DNA of 64,000 nucleotides. Source: Trematomus loennbergii (taxonomy: Eukaryota; Chordata; Actinopteri; Perciformes; Nototheniidae). Numbering within the stretch: position 1 is the stretch's first letter; each line of letters starts with the position of its first letter. The stretch spans positions 10,592,210 to 10,656,209 of the forward strand of contig JAAOOA010000060.1 of NCBI GenBank assembly GCA_012861695.1. Direction: 5' to 3'. The notes under the pieces are model-generated. The model was not told the origin of the DNA, made no database searches, and saw only the letters and a program-made list of their open reading frames with translations. Both the position numbers and the translations under genes were made by a program. Shown piece after piece: positions 48,751 through 60,660 of the stretch.

Positions 48751-50174
48751 GGAGGAGCCCATGTTGGGCATAGCTGATACCAACTGCACAGGCCGTCTGT
48801 CACTTTATTCGACTAAATGTGTTTACTACATTTAATAGGTTTACACCTTCTGTCTATTATGTGCTTTTTATTTAAAACATTTTTGATGGTTCATCTTTGA
48901 TAACTTTTGGTTCACATTTCAATAAATTGAATTTGTATTTGCACTCCTTTTGTCCATTACTCTTACTGAAAATGTTAGATTTCACATTCACATCGGACTG
49001 AAGATTGGCACCATTTATTTGTGGCGTTGCAAACTCTGCGGTACAAGGCACAGGTGTTGTGTAGCTCATAAAGTGAGGCAAATAGAAATAATCAGCTGAT
49101 CGAGTGTAGATGTGGAAATAGGTGCATTTGATCAGTTGACTGTGTTTTTAATAAGGCTCCCTTTTACCAATTATAAATGGTAGTAACTCATTAATGAATG
49201 GCAATGTGTTTTACACTTTACAAGGCTCCCTTTTGGCAGTTATAAATGTTAGTAACTCATAAATAAATGGTCATAAGAGATGCCAAGAAACATCAAGATG
49301 GAAGGGGGGAGAATCAACTCAGTGAACAACAGATACCAAGGATGCTGGCTGATGAAGAAGACGAAGTATGCTAGGTAGCCAATATAAGGCTTAGTCATCT
49401 TGCCAAATAGTGAGCCTGTGTTGATGTATGAAAACTATGTTAGAACTGGTTTATAAATCGTTCTTAATGATTACAGTGTTTACAACCTAATTAATAACCT
49501 AATTTTAAACCCTGTATGAATCCTTTATAAGGGTAGACTTATTGTAAAGTGGTACCACATTGTTAAATGAATATATATGCGTGTAATACATATGCATATT
49601 CATACATGCAGCAAATATCTACATGTATACTCATACAAATCTACTGTATACATACATACATATGCTGCAGATAGGCTATACCAATAGCAGATCGTTTTAT
49701 AGAGTGTGGAATGCATTTAAAATTAAATTCAAACTAATCTTGAGACCAAAATGTGCTTAAATGCAGCTTCTGCTCTGCTGAAGAGATGAAAAATAGCAGC
49801 AGATTTAAAAAGTCTCTTTATCAAATGTCAATGATTAAACAATACAGTATATTCCACAGACCTAATGGAAACCTGGCTTTTGGTTATCACCTGACCCTTG
49901 AGAGATGAATTATACCAACCTAAAGGGGCTGAAATTGAGATGGAGAACATGGTAGACATATTAAACATCAGCATATTAGCATTGTCTTTGAGAGCATGTA
50001 ACCGTTTTGACGTTACAATTAGCTGAGAGCAAAGGAAAATCTTGGCAAACTCAGTTTACTATTTTTATTGTTATATTTACTGACCATTATTCAGCATTTT
50101 TTCCTTTATTTGACAGAAAACAATGTAAATATGAGAGAGAGAATGGGAGAGAGGTAGGATGCAACAAAGACTCT
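48751..50174. other. Non-coding stretch with a two-copy local repeat
   Basis: Near 49,154-49,265 the block AAGGCTCCCTTTT...TATAAATG.TAGTAACTCAT occurs twice in tandem, about 67 bp apart, diverged. Otherwise no structure recognised. Confidence 0.45.
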
Positions 50175-50529
50175 GGGTGTTTCTCAATGTCGAGGACGGT
50201 TCCTTGGTAGGACCTAGCCTCGGAAAACGAAGAATGGTGGAACAGGCTAACAGGTGTGCAGGTGTGCGTCATATGCGAGGCCCCGCCTTAAATGGAGCGC
50301 GATTTCCGCCAAAGATTTTGGAAATTGGTCCGTGCGCAAAGCATTGTGGGGATTTTAAGACTGCGGAGGATACACATGTGCAGCCTCAAAATGTCCCGCA
50401 ACGAAGGACGCCGGCCGGTAGAATTCCAAGGATCCTGGACATTGGAACAGTCCTTCGGCGGGACTCGATGACGTAGCATCCTTGAAATAGTGGCTCTGGA
50501 GGAGCTTTCCTCAACATTGAGAAACACCC
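50175..50529. mobile_element. MITE with GGGTGTTTCTCAATGT ends
   Basis: Perfect 16-bp inverted termini (GGGTGTTTCTCAATGT at 50,175 and its complement ending 50,529), flanked by TCT on each side, enclose 320 bp of moderately GC-rich non-coding sequence. A 3-bp duplication would be consistent with several superfamilies. Not classified further. Confidence 0.75.
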
Positions 50530-50657
50530 TCTGAAACTTACATGAAAGGGGAATCAAGAACGGAGCATTTGGACCTGTAAATAAATCATTGACCTCCCCC
50601 TCTTCAGCCTTTCCACTCTTTCATAATGTACTGCTCTTAGTTTGAGTTGCCATATAT
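50530..50657. other. Short spacer between MITE and LINE
   Basis: No feature seen. Confidence 0.4.
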
Positions 50658-51422
50658 CAAGGTTCAAGTTTCAAGGTTCTTTATTGTCAAACTAACATAG
50701 CTACAGAGTAATTATGTCATTGAAAATCTTAGGTCACAGGCTTCTCCACCAATGCAACACAATAATACAGATAAGCAGACAATATTAAAACAATATTAAA
50801 GTATATTATATTAAAAGTAATACAAAAAATAAAAAAATTTTTTTAAAGTGAGAAAAAAAAAGTGGAATAGTGCAATACGAGTCTATATACAAGTTATTGG
50901 AATGATATATTAGATAATAGATAAATAATTACTAAGTAGCAGATGAATGTTATGAAATTGTTTCAGCAGTTCAGTTGTTTAACAGTCTTATTGCCTGTGG
51001 GATGAAGCTGTCTCTGAATCTGGTGGTTTTAGTCCGGATGCTGCGGTAACGCCTGCCAGACGGCAGCAGGCAAAACAGTTTTTGGCTGGGGTGATGGGGG
51101 TCTTTTATAATCCTGAGGGATTTCTTCCTGAGCCGCTGGGAGTAAAGGTCCTCCATGGATGGCAGCTCCGTCCTGGTGATGTGCTGTGCAGTTTTCACCA
51201 CCCTCTGTAAAGCCTTACGATTGAGGTCGGTGCAGCTGCCGTACCTGGCCGTGATGCAGCCAGTCAGGATACTCTCTATGGTGCACCTGTAGAAGTTGCA
51301 GAGTATCCTGGAGTCCATTTTGAACCTCCTCAGCCTGCGGAGGAAGAAGAGCCGCTGTCGAGCTTTCTTGGTGATGGTGGTGGTGTGAAAAGTCCATGTC
51401 AGGTCCTCAGTGATATATAAAC
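50658..51422 (-). mobile_element. 5'-truncated LINE, 3' portion
   Basis: Same family as the internally deleted LINE at 26,805-28,500: the 3' UTR (TTGTCAAACTAACATAGCTAC, reversed) and AACCTTGAACC tail match. It retains the end of the reverse-transcriptase ORF, which the other copy lacks. The 5' break is near 51,422. Confidence 0.85.
50971..51422 (-). pseudogene. LINE reverse-transcriptase ORF, C-terminal remnant
   Basis: About 150 residues from YITEDLTWTFHT through KKARQRLFFLRRLRRF and NRKALQRVVKTAQHITRTELP to the end SFIPQAIRLLNN and a stop. This is the conserved C-terminal part of fish LINE ORF2, downstream of the RT catalytic motifs. The frame is uninterrupted, suggesting a fairly young insertion, but it lacks endonuclease, RT core and a start, so it is dead. 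Confidence 0.85.
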
Positions 51423-51724
51423 TACATATCATTTTTCCTCCAATAACTTGGCTGGTTGCAGGTGGTGAGTGAGGAGCAGCATGTGATTGCTGAATGACAA
51501 GGGGATGACCATCTGGCTACGCTGTAAGAAATAGGAAGGTGATGCCCCCTAAATCTAAATGCAATCCACGTCTTCTCTCTGAGTCTGCCCTCAAATTAAA
51601 GCACTTGAACAAACAAGCTTTGATACAGCTGATGAAATGCTATTAAGAGCGGCTTTATTAGAAGGTATGGCCCAAATAAAAAGCAATTGCCCGTTACTAA
51701 AACTAGGTCCTGGAGATGTATTTA
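51423..51724. other. Non-coding spacer, nothing recognised
   Basis: No motif-bearing frame or repeat boundary. Confidence 0.4.
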
Positions 51725-51725
51725 C

Positions 51726-51777
<52 letters not shown>

Positions 51778-51790
51778 TGTGTGTGTGTTG

Positions 51791-51861
<71 letters not shown>
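51725..51861. repeat. (GT)n microsatellite
   Basis: About 135 bases of GT with three single-base interruptions. Confidence 0.97.
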
Positions 51862-51865
<4 letters not shown>

Positions 51866-52524
51866 ACTCCCCTCCTTCTCTATCATGCAAATGAAGCAGA
51901 AGCTCACAGAATGGATGGCTGCTGTCACACTGAGGAGAAGGGCCAGATCTATTGGAGAAGAGAGAGAACCAGCGTGAAAGACAGAGGTTGAGATAACGCG
52001 AGGAGTGTGAGACTGATGGCAGATGGCGTGCGAAAGATGGAGTCCTCTGCTTTTCCCATGCTTGCTGGGAAGAGAGCAGAGGTATGGGGCACCCTGAACA
52101 CACAGTGATTGATTAGGGAATGGATTTTTCTTGCCACTGTGCTCCACCGTCAACCTTGGGACTTATCTACTCACCGCTGAAACATAATCCTTTCCTTGAC
52201 TTGCTGTTTTATTAATGAAAGACTCGCATGTCTAGTGTTATAACATGGCAGCACCGCTGATATAAAGCATGACAAATTACACGGTGTAAGTCACACGCTC
52301 TTTGTTAAAGGTATGAGCATGACATTCAGTGAAATCCATTACACAACATTTTATCTGTCCCTGGCAGTGCTCTGTTTGCTAGACAAAAGAGGAAGATAAT
52401 TGGCTGTTGGTGTATTAATTCACTGTCTTAGTTGTAAATCTCTTGTGCTGATAACCTTGAGCCATTATGGGTTTTTCTGTAGAGAAACGGTTTTAAGTAT
52501 TTGGACCTGAGAGGAACTTAATCT
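51862..52524. other. Non-coding stretch, nothing recognised
   Basis: No recognisable structure between the GT array and the MITE. Confidence 0.4.
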
Positions 52525-53180
52525 TTAAAGGTCCCATGTCATGGCCATTTCTACTGATCATAATTCCATTGTTGAGGTCTACTAGAATAGATTTATATTG
52601 TGCAATTTCACATTGGTTTCTCATACAGCATCTCTGTATAGTATGTGTATTCACTCTCTGTCCTAAACGGCTTGTTGGAGCTCCTGTCCCCCCCTCCCTA
52701 TGAGCCCAGTGGCCGTCTGCGAGACAGCGAGACACAGCGAAACCCAGCCCGAAACCAGCCCGAACACACACACACCCGCAGCCTGGCTAGGAGTTTGTGT
52801 GTGTGCTCACACACCGACTCACAGCCTCGCCACGTCCCGCCGTCTCAAGGAGGAGAAATTGATTGAGTCTGTGTGTGTAACCTAACGGCTCTGCGGACTT
52901 AACGTAACGGCTCCGCGGACATAACGTAACGGCTCCACGGATTGGTCCATTTGGACCAATGGGTCCATTTGGGTATGGGCACGTCACTGTACCCAGGAAG
53001 AAAACAATGGAAAAAGAGTTCTGGGGCAGCATAGACAGGTCTTTTCTGTGTTAGAGTTTTACTCCCTACAGGGTGTACTTTGAGGGTTTTTGACTCTGCA
53101 GACCGTTTACATGCATAAAAACCTTCATAACACACAAGGGGACGGGTAATAACCGGAAAAGCATGACATGGGCCCTTTAA
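52525..53180 (-). mobile_element. MITE with AGGKCCCATGTCATG ends, copy 2 (inverted)
   Basis: Reverse orientation of the 15,046-15,819 element with the same termini and TTAA edges. It is about 120 bp shorter because of interior deletions and is locally rearranged around 52,700-52,960, where ACGTAACGGCTCCGCGGACAT-like words repeat three times. Confidence 0.75.
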
Positions 53181-56100
53181 AGCAATAGTTCAACATTACA
53201 GAAATATGCTTATTTGCTTTCTTGCCGAGACTTAGACTAGAATGACGATACCGCTCCACGAATGTGTCCAATCAGAATGGAGCTATGGTCAGGAGTCATT
53301 TAGCTTAGCTGTCCTCATGTAATTTCTTAATTGTGTCCTCCAGGCAAAGCGAGTTGAGTATCCCTGATCTACCCTAAGATGGATAGCCTAGCTTTGCATT
53401 AAGGCTGGATTCAGCATCTTTAAAGCTCACTTCATTCACTTAAATTGTAGTGCTAGTTTCATGCTGTTACAACAACCAATTTTCTTCTCCCAGCCGACAT
53501 CTGTGCAGCACCTTCTCCATTTTCTTGGCAATCCCCGAATGATTACTTCAATTGAGTTTGAGACTATCAGATTAGCTTTGTTCTGCCTGTTTCCAGTCTC
53601 GAGCTCCGCTCTCACACAGACAAGGAGGTGATATTGATCTTCTCACCTGAGATTGAATATCGACAATACATAACATATTAAACAAGATGTTGAACTATTG
53701 CTTCAATGCTGGTAGCTTTTGCAGGCAGGAGGAGCTCCATCTAAAATGTTAACATATTTGGCTAATATACGTCTCAAGATTTTGATACGTCACACTGAGC
53801 CAGAATGAAAGTTAGGAAGAGGATATCAAGCTAAGGTTTGGGTGGGGGTGGGGTGTCTAGAAAAAGTGGTGAAGTTCAAACAGTTGGAGATGTTTGATAA
53901 TACACAGAGGGAACATTGGAGGAGGATAAAAGTGGGGTTAAAGAAGAGATGAGAAGCAATAAAGTGAAATGTTCAATAAATCGATACTCAAATCTATACC
54001 TGAGAAAGAGGGGAGTTCCCTCAAGTCCATCAGACTCAATAAACAGTCTGTCAAAGTGAAAGCTAATCCCTTCTGCATTAAAATCTTTAGCGTCATATCT
54101 CAGGGGATTAAGTTTCAAATCCACTCATGAGTATTTACAGCAGCATACTGCACAAACATGAAATACTTCAATACAATCTGGTCTGGATTTGCCCTCCCAC
54201 TGAGCACTCATGCATATCTGCTAAAAATTGTTCTGACATGTGTGAGGGAGGCGGAGAAGACGGGGATTTGGGAGGTTAGGCTGCATGGAAAACATCTTCA
54301 TCGCCTACAAAAGCAGAAGGAAACATGGCGTAGGACTTTAAAGATTTATGTAATGATGCTGTTAAATCTCAGTTCATTAATAGTTTCCCCTTTAATCATT
54401 TGTTTCTGATCTGAGCTGCAAAATCTTCAAACTCCACAATAGGCACACTCTCATAAATAAGGTAAACACGTTAATATACGTGCTGATGATGAAGAAAAAT
54501 TGAATTCAGCTCTCCTCATTTGCCCATTAAGCCCAGGAGCATCTTCAAAGACCCGAGTTAAAAGGGGACATGCGGTATGACAGTGCAGGCTGCATCTCCA
54601 TCTGTGCATTTTTCTGATCGTGTTGCTTCAGATCCGCAGCAGAGGAACAAACCGCCAGCAGTGTGAGGATGCGACCCGCTGACACAGCAATCTCTTTGAT
54701 GAGGGAGGGGCGGCAATGACAGAATCCATTTTTGCTTCATCATGGAGGCCAACTCAGTCAACTTTCAGAGGAGGAAAGAATCCACATGAGGCACATAGAG
54801 AGAGCAGGGCTGTGTTAGATGGCTTGTCTGGGTCAGTGGACATTATCAGGCCTTTCTGGTAAACTCAGACCAAAATCTGACTGCTGGATGTTAGGTTCTC
54901 GGACGAGATGGTTTTCCCAGCTCACACATAATTGAACATTTTCCACATACACCATTTCAGTAAAAGCTGAGGCAGCTAACCCCTCTTTATGGTTCCCTTA
55001 TACCTGGTGCATTAAGCCGCAGGTGACTGAACACAGAAGCAATTTTCATTACAGAAGGATAGAAGGGTTTTCTGTAATGTAGAGGTTAGCCAGTCATTCT
55101 TATTGATGCTACTCACGAGAACTCAGGTGCAGAAGTAGCACGATGAACAAAATTCAATCTCGTGCTCTTTATTTAATTTGATGCAACCACGCACTTCATT
55201 CCTAACCACCCATCAGGCTTTGTGGAGGCACTCCTGGGTACTACTCAGTGCAAATGTAGTGTGGTTGAAACACAAAGCAGTTTCATCTCTGGAGAAAATG
55301 AATCCCTAGCAGGAAAGAATTATATTGTGTACAGCTACAGTGTCTCAGACAGCAGGGGAGCCAGAGCTGTTTCTGAAAAGGAAAGAGTAGTTTTGTAATT
55401 TTAACAGCAAAACCAAATCTGGGTAGATAATACAAGATTTGTCAAAATAATTTTGCAGGCAGAGTGGAACTCCTAGAAGTCTTCGTTTTGAGACTGATTC
55501 AGGGTTTGATCACGTTGGTGTGTACGATGTTAAGATCGCTTTTGTCTGTTCAGCTTGTTATCTGAGTATTTTCTGTTCAGGGCCTCATTTACAAATGATT
55601 CTAAACTTAACATCTACAGTCAAATCCAAACTCTTCATCCCGTCACCATGTTCACAAGTTGATAGAAGCACTGCTGTTTCAACCAATCAACAAGGATTCA
55701 TTTATATAAGACCTGGAACATTAGTACCAACTTTATATATAAAAACGTAAGATGAACAATGCATCTAAAGATCCGTTAAATACAATAATAGTAATTGTTT
55801 GATTTAACCAAAACAACACATTCTAATAGTGGTGATGGGGTAAGACAAACGAGAAAAGATCCACCCCTTTTTTTCATTGTAGAATCTTGAAATGGTATTA
55901 TCTGCCATTCTACGATGATTTTTAAATCAATTATTTATAGTGTAAATAAGTGGTTCCCAAATCTAACCCTAAACATAGGAGCTCAAATACCCCTTCATTA
56001 AAAGCACCTGTCATTTTCTAAAATTGTTTAATGACATTTTCTCTAACGTCATCTTAGTTCAAACGAAAATCACATAAAAGGGGATGTTTTTAGATATCCT

Positions 56101-57198
56101 TTTCATACAAGGCATATTAGTTCTTAAATTGTTAATGTATTCTGGTTGAGTCTTAATGTAAAGTTTGTATTCATGTAACCACTTTGAATAAAGGGAGCTG
56201 AATTACTTTTCAAAAGGTTAGTTCAGATGAATCGAAGTCAAACAATACCACAAACAAACCAATCGATTAAGGCAGCAGTAGAACAGCAACTGCTGTTTGA
56301 TGCAAGGGTACTTTTTTTGTTTCAATGGAGTCTGGTGGCTTTGAAAAGGGCATAAATAATGGCTTCAGTTCCTCGCCGGAAAGGGCTATCTGATATTCAC
56401 TTAAACTGATACACTCTTACATTTTGCTGCTGCCCCTTCCACAGCAGTATATTGCTTTACTTCTGTTGTGGTACTCCTGTCTGTTTTTCCAATATGGCTC
56501 CAACCTTCATCTCCTGTTGATATTACACTGACACTGGTTAAGTGCCTCATACAACCCTCATTTTAAAATCCAAACTATCCCTTAAAAGTGGAAATGTCAT
56601 TGATATAATTTTCCTTTTTATAACATATTGAGTGGATTTTTCTTTGCTAATGCTCTTAAACAGGAATAACAACATCATACAGATTAATAATTGAACATAA
56701 TTGGCGTGGCAGTATAAAACAACCATTAATACAGATAACGAAGAATCCGGTCATGTTTTTTCAAAACAACAGTTGAAGTAATCTCTTTATTTGATCTTTT
56801 GAATGTGCTCAAAGCAGAGAAGTAAACACTTGCTCTTTTAGAAAATAGACAGGATGGTGTAACATGAAAACTTTTCAAAGCTTTGTTCAATATACAAACA
56901 ATACATTTTTATCATATTGATACATTTGTGATTATGAGGAGCCACACAATAATACTGTACTGTTTCAATTATTTACAAGCAAGGCATAAAAGCATCAGCC
57001 CTTCAGGCTACAAATGTAAAGATGAAATACTGACCGTATATGTCACTTTAATATCTTGTATAATATTATTAATGTGTATGTGTGTGTGCGCAGCAGACGT
57101 TAGAAAAGAGTGATAAGATGTTTGGTTTTTACTGTGGCTAAGTGCTTTTTGTGGCTGCAAGGGCAGAAAACAGGATGGTGGAGAATAGAGAGACACAC
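53181..57198. other. Long non-coding stretch, nothing recognised
   Basis: AT-rich intergenic DNA. Scattered frames have no recognisable domains, and no repeat ends were found. Confidence 0.45.
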
Positions 57199-57347
57199 AA
57201 AACAGGTTATACACACACTCACGCACACACACACACACGCACACACGCACGCACACACGCACACACACACACCACCACACACACACACACGCACACACAC
57301 TCACACACACACACGCACACACACACACACTCACGCACACACGCACG

Positions 57348-57403
<56 letters not shown>

Positions 57404-57420
57404 ACACACCCACACACACA
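57199..57420. repeat. (CA)n/(CGCA) compound microsatellite
   Basis: CA array interrupted by frequent CGCA and CTCA variants in its first half and pure CA in the second. Confidence 0.95.
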
Positions 57421-57587
57421 ATCAAAAACTGGCAGTAGGAATACGATGCGATACACTCTCATGCTCACTTCATCACCACAGAGTTTCACTGTTATACACA
57501 TTTTCCTATCTTTCTCTTCCACACACACACACACACACCCACACACACACCCACACCCACACCCACACCCACACCCACACCCACACC

Positions 57588-57670
<83 letters not shown>

Positions 57671-57672
<2 letters not shown>

Positions 57673-57871
57673 TCAAATCAGGTTTTATTTATATAGCACA
57701 TTTATAAGCGATTTTTGGTCGAGCCAAAGTGCTGTACATGTAATAAAAAGACATTACTACACATCACAATAAACGACAATAAATTACAACAGATATATCT
57801 TAAAAAACAAAATAAAAATAAAACTCACGGAAAAGTCAGGAGTCGTGCTCCGCTCTAACTAGAAAGCCAGA

Positions 57872-57872
<1 letters not shown>
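57671..57872 (-). mobile_element. Severely truncated LINE 3' tail inside (CA)n
   Basis: About 200 bases matching the 3' end of the LINE at 2,008-2,640 (GGTTTTATTTATATAGCACA, GTCGAGCCAAAGTGCTGTAC, CAGGAGTCGTGCTCCGCTCT). It stops just past the old stop codon, so no coding sequence remains. Perfect CA arrays flank both sides, hiding any target duplication. Confidence 0.85.

Positions 57873-57952
<80 letters not shown>
57873..57952. repeat. (CA)n microsatellite
   Basis: About 80 bases of pure CA to the right of the LINE tail. Confidence 0.97.
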
Positions 57953-57955
<3 letters not shown>

Positions 57956-58039
57956 CACTCATACACACAAAGTGAAAGCTTCAGTAGGTGCCCATGTGGC
58001 TCAGCAGTACCTCTGTTTTCTATCTTTCTTCTCAGAGGG

Positions 58040-58889
58040 GAGTAGAAGATGTATACTTATGCCAGGGAGAGGTATTTGCCCGTGATTCCACTCAACTGTA
58101 CATGCCACTGTATCCAGATTGAATCCCAACCTCATGTTACAACACACGTGCTGATAACAGTTTCAACTGCAGCTCCCTGGTCAGACCCTTTTGAGCTCCA
58201 AACACACTAAAGCAGATATGACTTTTTTTTTTGAGGATTACTTTTTCTTTCTTTTTTTTGTGAAACTGTTTTGCTACTGAAACAGTAAGCAAGGAGCCCC
58301 TTCGTCCCATTGGTCCTCATGTTGACAGTGCGACGTAATACAAAGGAAAAGAGAAACAGAGTGACGTGACAGTGAGACAGAAGATAGATGCCACTATCAG
58401 AACGTCATAAGCAACGGTTGTCAAGGTTGCAAAGATTGTCATGGCCTTCGCATTATATTCAGAGAATGAGGTCACATTTAAAATCAAGTGTCTTTGTAAA
58501 CCCATCGCCATCCAGTGCGGATCATCCAAGTGCAGCCACTGAGGTGTGCATGCATCACAGTTACTGTTATGAGTCCGTTTTTGTATGACAATGAGGAGAG
58601 AAAAAGTCAATGGGAGAATGGGGAAATGAGCCGAAAGCCCATCCTACAGCAGCCTGAATGGCGTTGAATTAAAGCCGCCTCAGTGAGTAAGAGCTTACTC
58701 TAATATGTTAATACCTTTTCGAACCCCTTAGTTAAATCGATCCTTCATTTCTAGCAGCAATCCCTGAAAGTAAAGGTGTTTAAGCCCCCCACTCCCTTCA
58801 GGCCAGCACGTTATCATACAGCTCAGAACAGTTTGAATGGATCTGCACTGCAGGGTAACGTTTCTATTACAGCCCCATACAGAGAGCAT
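58040..58889 (-). other. Probable adra2c 3' flank / 3' UTR
   Basis: Lies immediately after the receptor stop codon. I find no AATAAA or ATTAAA on the minus strand before the dispersed repeat, so the polyadenylation site is either non-canonical or further away. Nothing else recognised. Confidence 0.35.
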
Positions 58890-60239
58890 TCAGAAAGAGC
58901 GTTTCCAGGACTTACAGAGGATCTTCTGGAAGGCTCTGCGGAAATCCTGGTTGAAGATGGTGTAGATAACCGGGTTTAGCGAACTGTTACAGTAGCCAAT
59001 CCAGAAAAAGAACTTGAACAGCGTCTCGGGGATCTCACATGGCTCCCGGCAGATCCCGTACAGGCTGTAAGAGAAGAAGAACGGGAACCAGCACAAGACG
59101 AAAACGCCCATGACGACGGCAAGGACGAAAGTGAATCGCTTTTCTCTAGCGGCAGAGGCTTTATTGCGGTTGACGGTGCTCCGGCGTTTGCGGCGAGATG
59201 AGAAAAGCTCCATGGATTTGGAGCTGGAACGCGACTTCCTGCTGGAGTATTTGGAGGCGGAGCTGCTTTTGCGGCTGGACTTCCTGTCCTTTCTTTCATC
59301 ACGTTGATGTTTGGAGGAATTGGTACCTTTCTTAGGTTTCTCGTCCGACGAGCTGCTGTCTTCGTAGTCGTCATCGTGGTCCGTTGGCGGATGTTTGGGC
59401 TCATTCGGTAGAGGGGATCCGACTGCATGCTCTTTGCAGTGTCCATTCTCACGTTCTTGGTCCTTTATGCTTTCCCTGTTGGACTTTACTGACCCGCCTC
59501 TTCCTGATTCGGCTTGGTCCATTCCATTCTCGAGCGGGGAGTCCACATCTCTCTTCTTCTCCGACATCGTTCTGGTCCTGTTCTTTGCCACTTGGTATAT
59601 CCGAATATAGACCAGGATCATGATGACACAGGGGGCGAAAAATGATCCGATACTGGAGTAGAGGATGTACCAGGTCTCATCGTTCAGGATACACGTGGGA
59701 CTGGCCTCATTGCTGCTCCTGTCCATTGATATCAGTGGTGGGAAGGAGATGACAGCTGAAATCAACCACACCACCACAATCATGCCTTTAACTCTTTTAG
59801 GTGTTCTCTTTAAGTTGTACTCTAATGCCTGTGTCACTGACCAGTACCTGTCCAAACTGATGGCACACAGGTGAACAATTGAAGAGGTGCAGAATAAAAC
59901 GTCCAGAGCCAGATAAATGTCACACCAGATTTTGCCAAAAAACCAGTAGCCCATAAGTTCATTTGCCAGAGAAAAGGGCATGACCAGTGTGGCCACCAGT
60001 ATGTCTGCACTGGCGAGGGAGACGAGAAAAAGATTCTGGGGTGGTTTTAGAGCTCTGCTCGTTAAAACGGCGATTACAACGAGGACGTTCCCGACTATTG
60101 TAAACAAAATGAGAAAGCTGACAAGTCCGGCCAGACCCCAGATAGCAAGCTGGCTGTACTGACTCAGAGATGTGGAATTAGAGGAGATATTTTCTGCCTC
60201 TATTCCGTCCTCCAAGCTGGATCTATTTAAAAAATCCAT
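58890..60239 (-). CDS. adra2c: Alpha-2C-type adrenergic receptor, single exon
   Basis: A 449-residue Gi-coupled receptor for adrenaline and noradrenaline at the plasma membrane, intronless as in other vertebrate alpha-2 genes. The ATG (60,237-60,239) has A at -3 and G at +4. N-terminal sequons are N5, N17 and N21. Landmarks: D79 in TM2; C106-C183 disulfide; D113 amine-binding Asp; DRY 130-132; S195/S196/S199 in TM5; CWFP 383-386; NPVIY 422-426; C442, a probable palmitoylation site. Loop 3 (about 219-366) holds an acidic serine cluster [12 protein letters not shown] (289-300) and a Ser/Arg-rich stretch (319-358). [20 protein letters not shown] followed by ICRE, and RTRTMSEK at the start of loop 3, favour the C paralogue over A, B or D. 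The symbol rests on these motifs only. Confidence 0.93.
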   Translation of the reverse strand: MDFLNRSSLEDGIEAENISSNSTSLSQYSQLAIWGLAGLVSFLILFTIVGNVLVVIAVLTSRALKPPQNLFLVSLASADILVATLVMPFSLANELMGYWFFGKIWCDIYLALDVLFCTSSIVHLCAISLDRYWSVTQALEYNLKRTPKRVKGMIVVVWLISAVISFPPLISMDRSSNEASPTCILNDETWYILYSSIGSFFAPCVIMILVYIRIYQVAKNRTRTMSEKKRDVDSPLENGMDQAESGRGGSVKSNRESIKDQERENGHCKEHAVGSPLPNEPKHPPTDHDDDYEDSSSSDEKPKKGTNSSKHQRDERKDRKSSRKSSSASKYSSRKSRSSSKSMELFSSRRKRRSTVNRNKASAAREKRFTFVLAVVMGVFVLCWFPFFFSYSLYGICREPCEIPETLFKFFFWIGYCNSSLNPVIYTIFNQDFRRAFQKILCKSWKRSF

Positions 60240-60660
60240 TTTTACTTGTTTTTAGTCAAGGAACGACTTTTAAAAAAGTAAAATGTGCCTAAATAATCTG
60301 TAGTAATATCCCATTAGGACCTCAGCGCGTATCGACTGTAAATGTTATTTTTCTTTCTTCTCCTCACCTGCGATCTTCCATCTCCATGCACGCAAGTCTC
60401 TCCTTTAGAAAAAAGAGTGAGAGAGAGAACGCGATATGCAAAGTATGTTAAGTCCTTATTCCAAAAATATGCAGGCTGCTCCGCAGCTGAATGTCCATAG
60501 TAAGAGAAGGCTCCCTCCTCAACGCGTCCTCTCCCATTCTGACTGTGCCTGCATCTCCCCACCTCCGCGTCCCCGCTGTGTCCTGAGAGAGGTTTGTAAC
60601 AACCACGTGTCTTTTTTTCTTTTTTTTATATTAGAAAAAAACTAGAAGCGACCCGCTGCG
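60240..60660 (-). promoter_or_regulatory. adra2c upstream region with TATA-like and E-box sites
   Basis: On the minus strand TATAAAA (60,624-60,630) lies upstream of the ORF, with a CACGTG E-box at 60,604-60,609 nearby. If transcription starts below the TATA-like site, the leader is about 360 bases and contains an upstream ORF (60,314-60,562) ending before the receptor ATG. A T-rich run makes the TATA match weak evidence. Confidence 0.3.

Larger units (their letters stand above)
57421..58039 (+). repeat. Dispersed repeat split by CA expansion and a LINE tail
   Basis: The outer parts (57,419-57,520 and 57,966-58,039) match the intact unit at 34,033-34,229. Its small internal CA run is replaced by CA and CCCACA arrays on both sides of a LINE 3' tail. 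Confidence 0.85.

Noticed and set aside
48444..48803. Proline-rich repeat protein (GPLPSGLVLLHQAWSSS type)
   Set aside because: The 20-bp unit shifts frame each repeat, and the flanks show no conserved domain or splice context.
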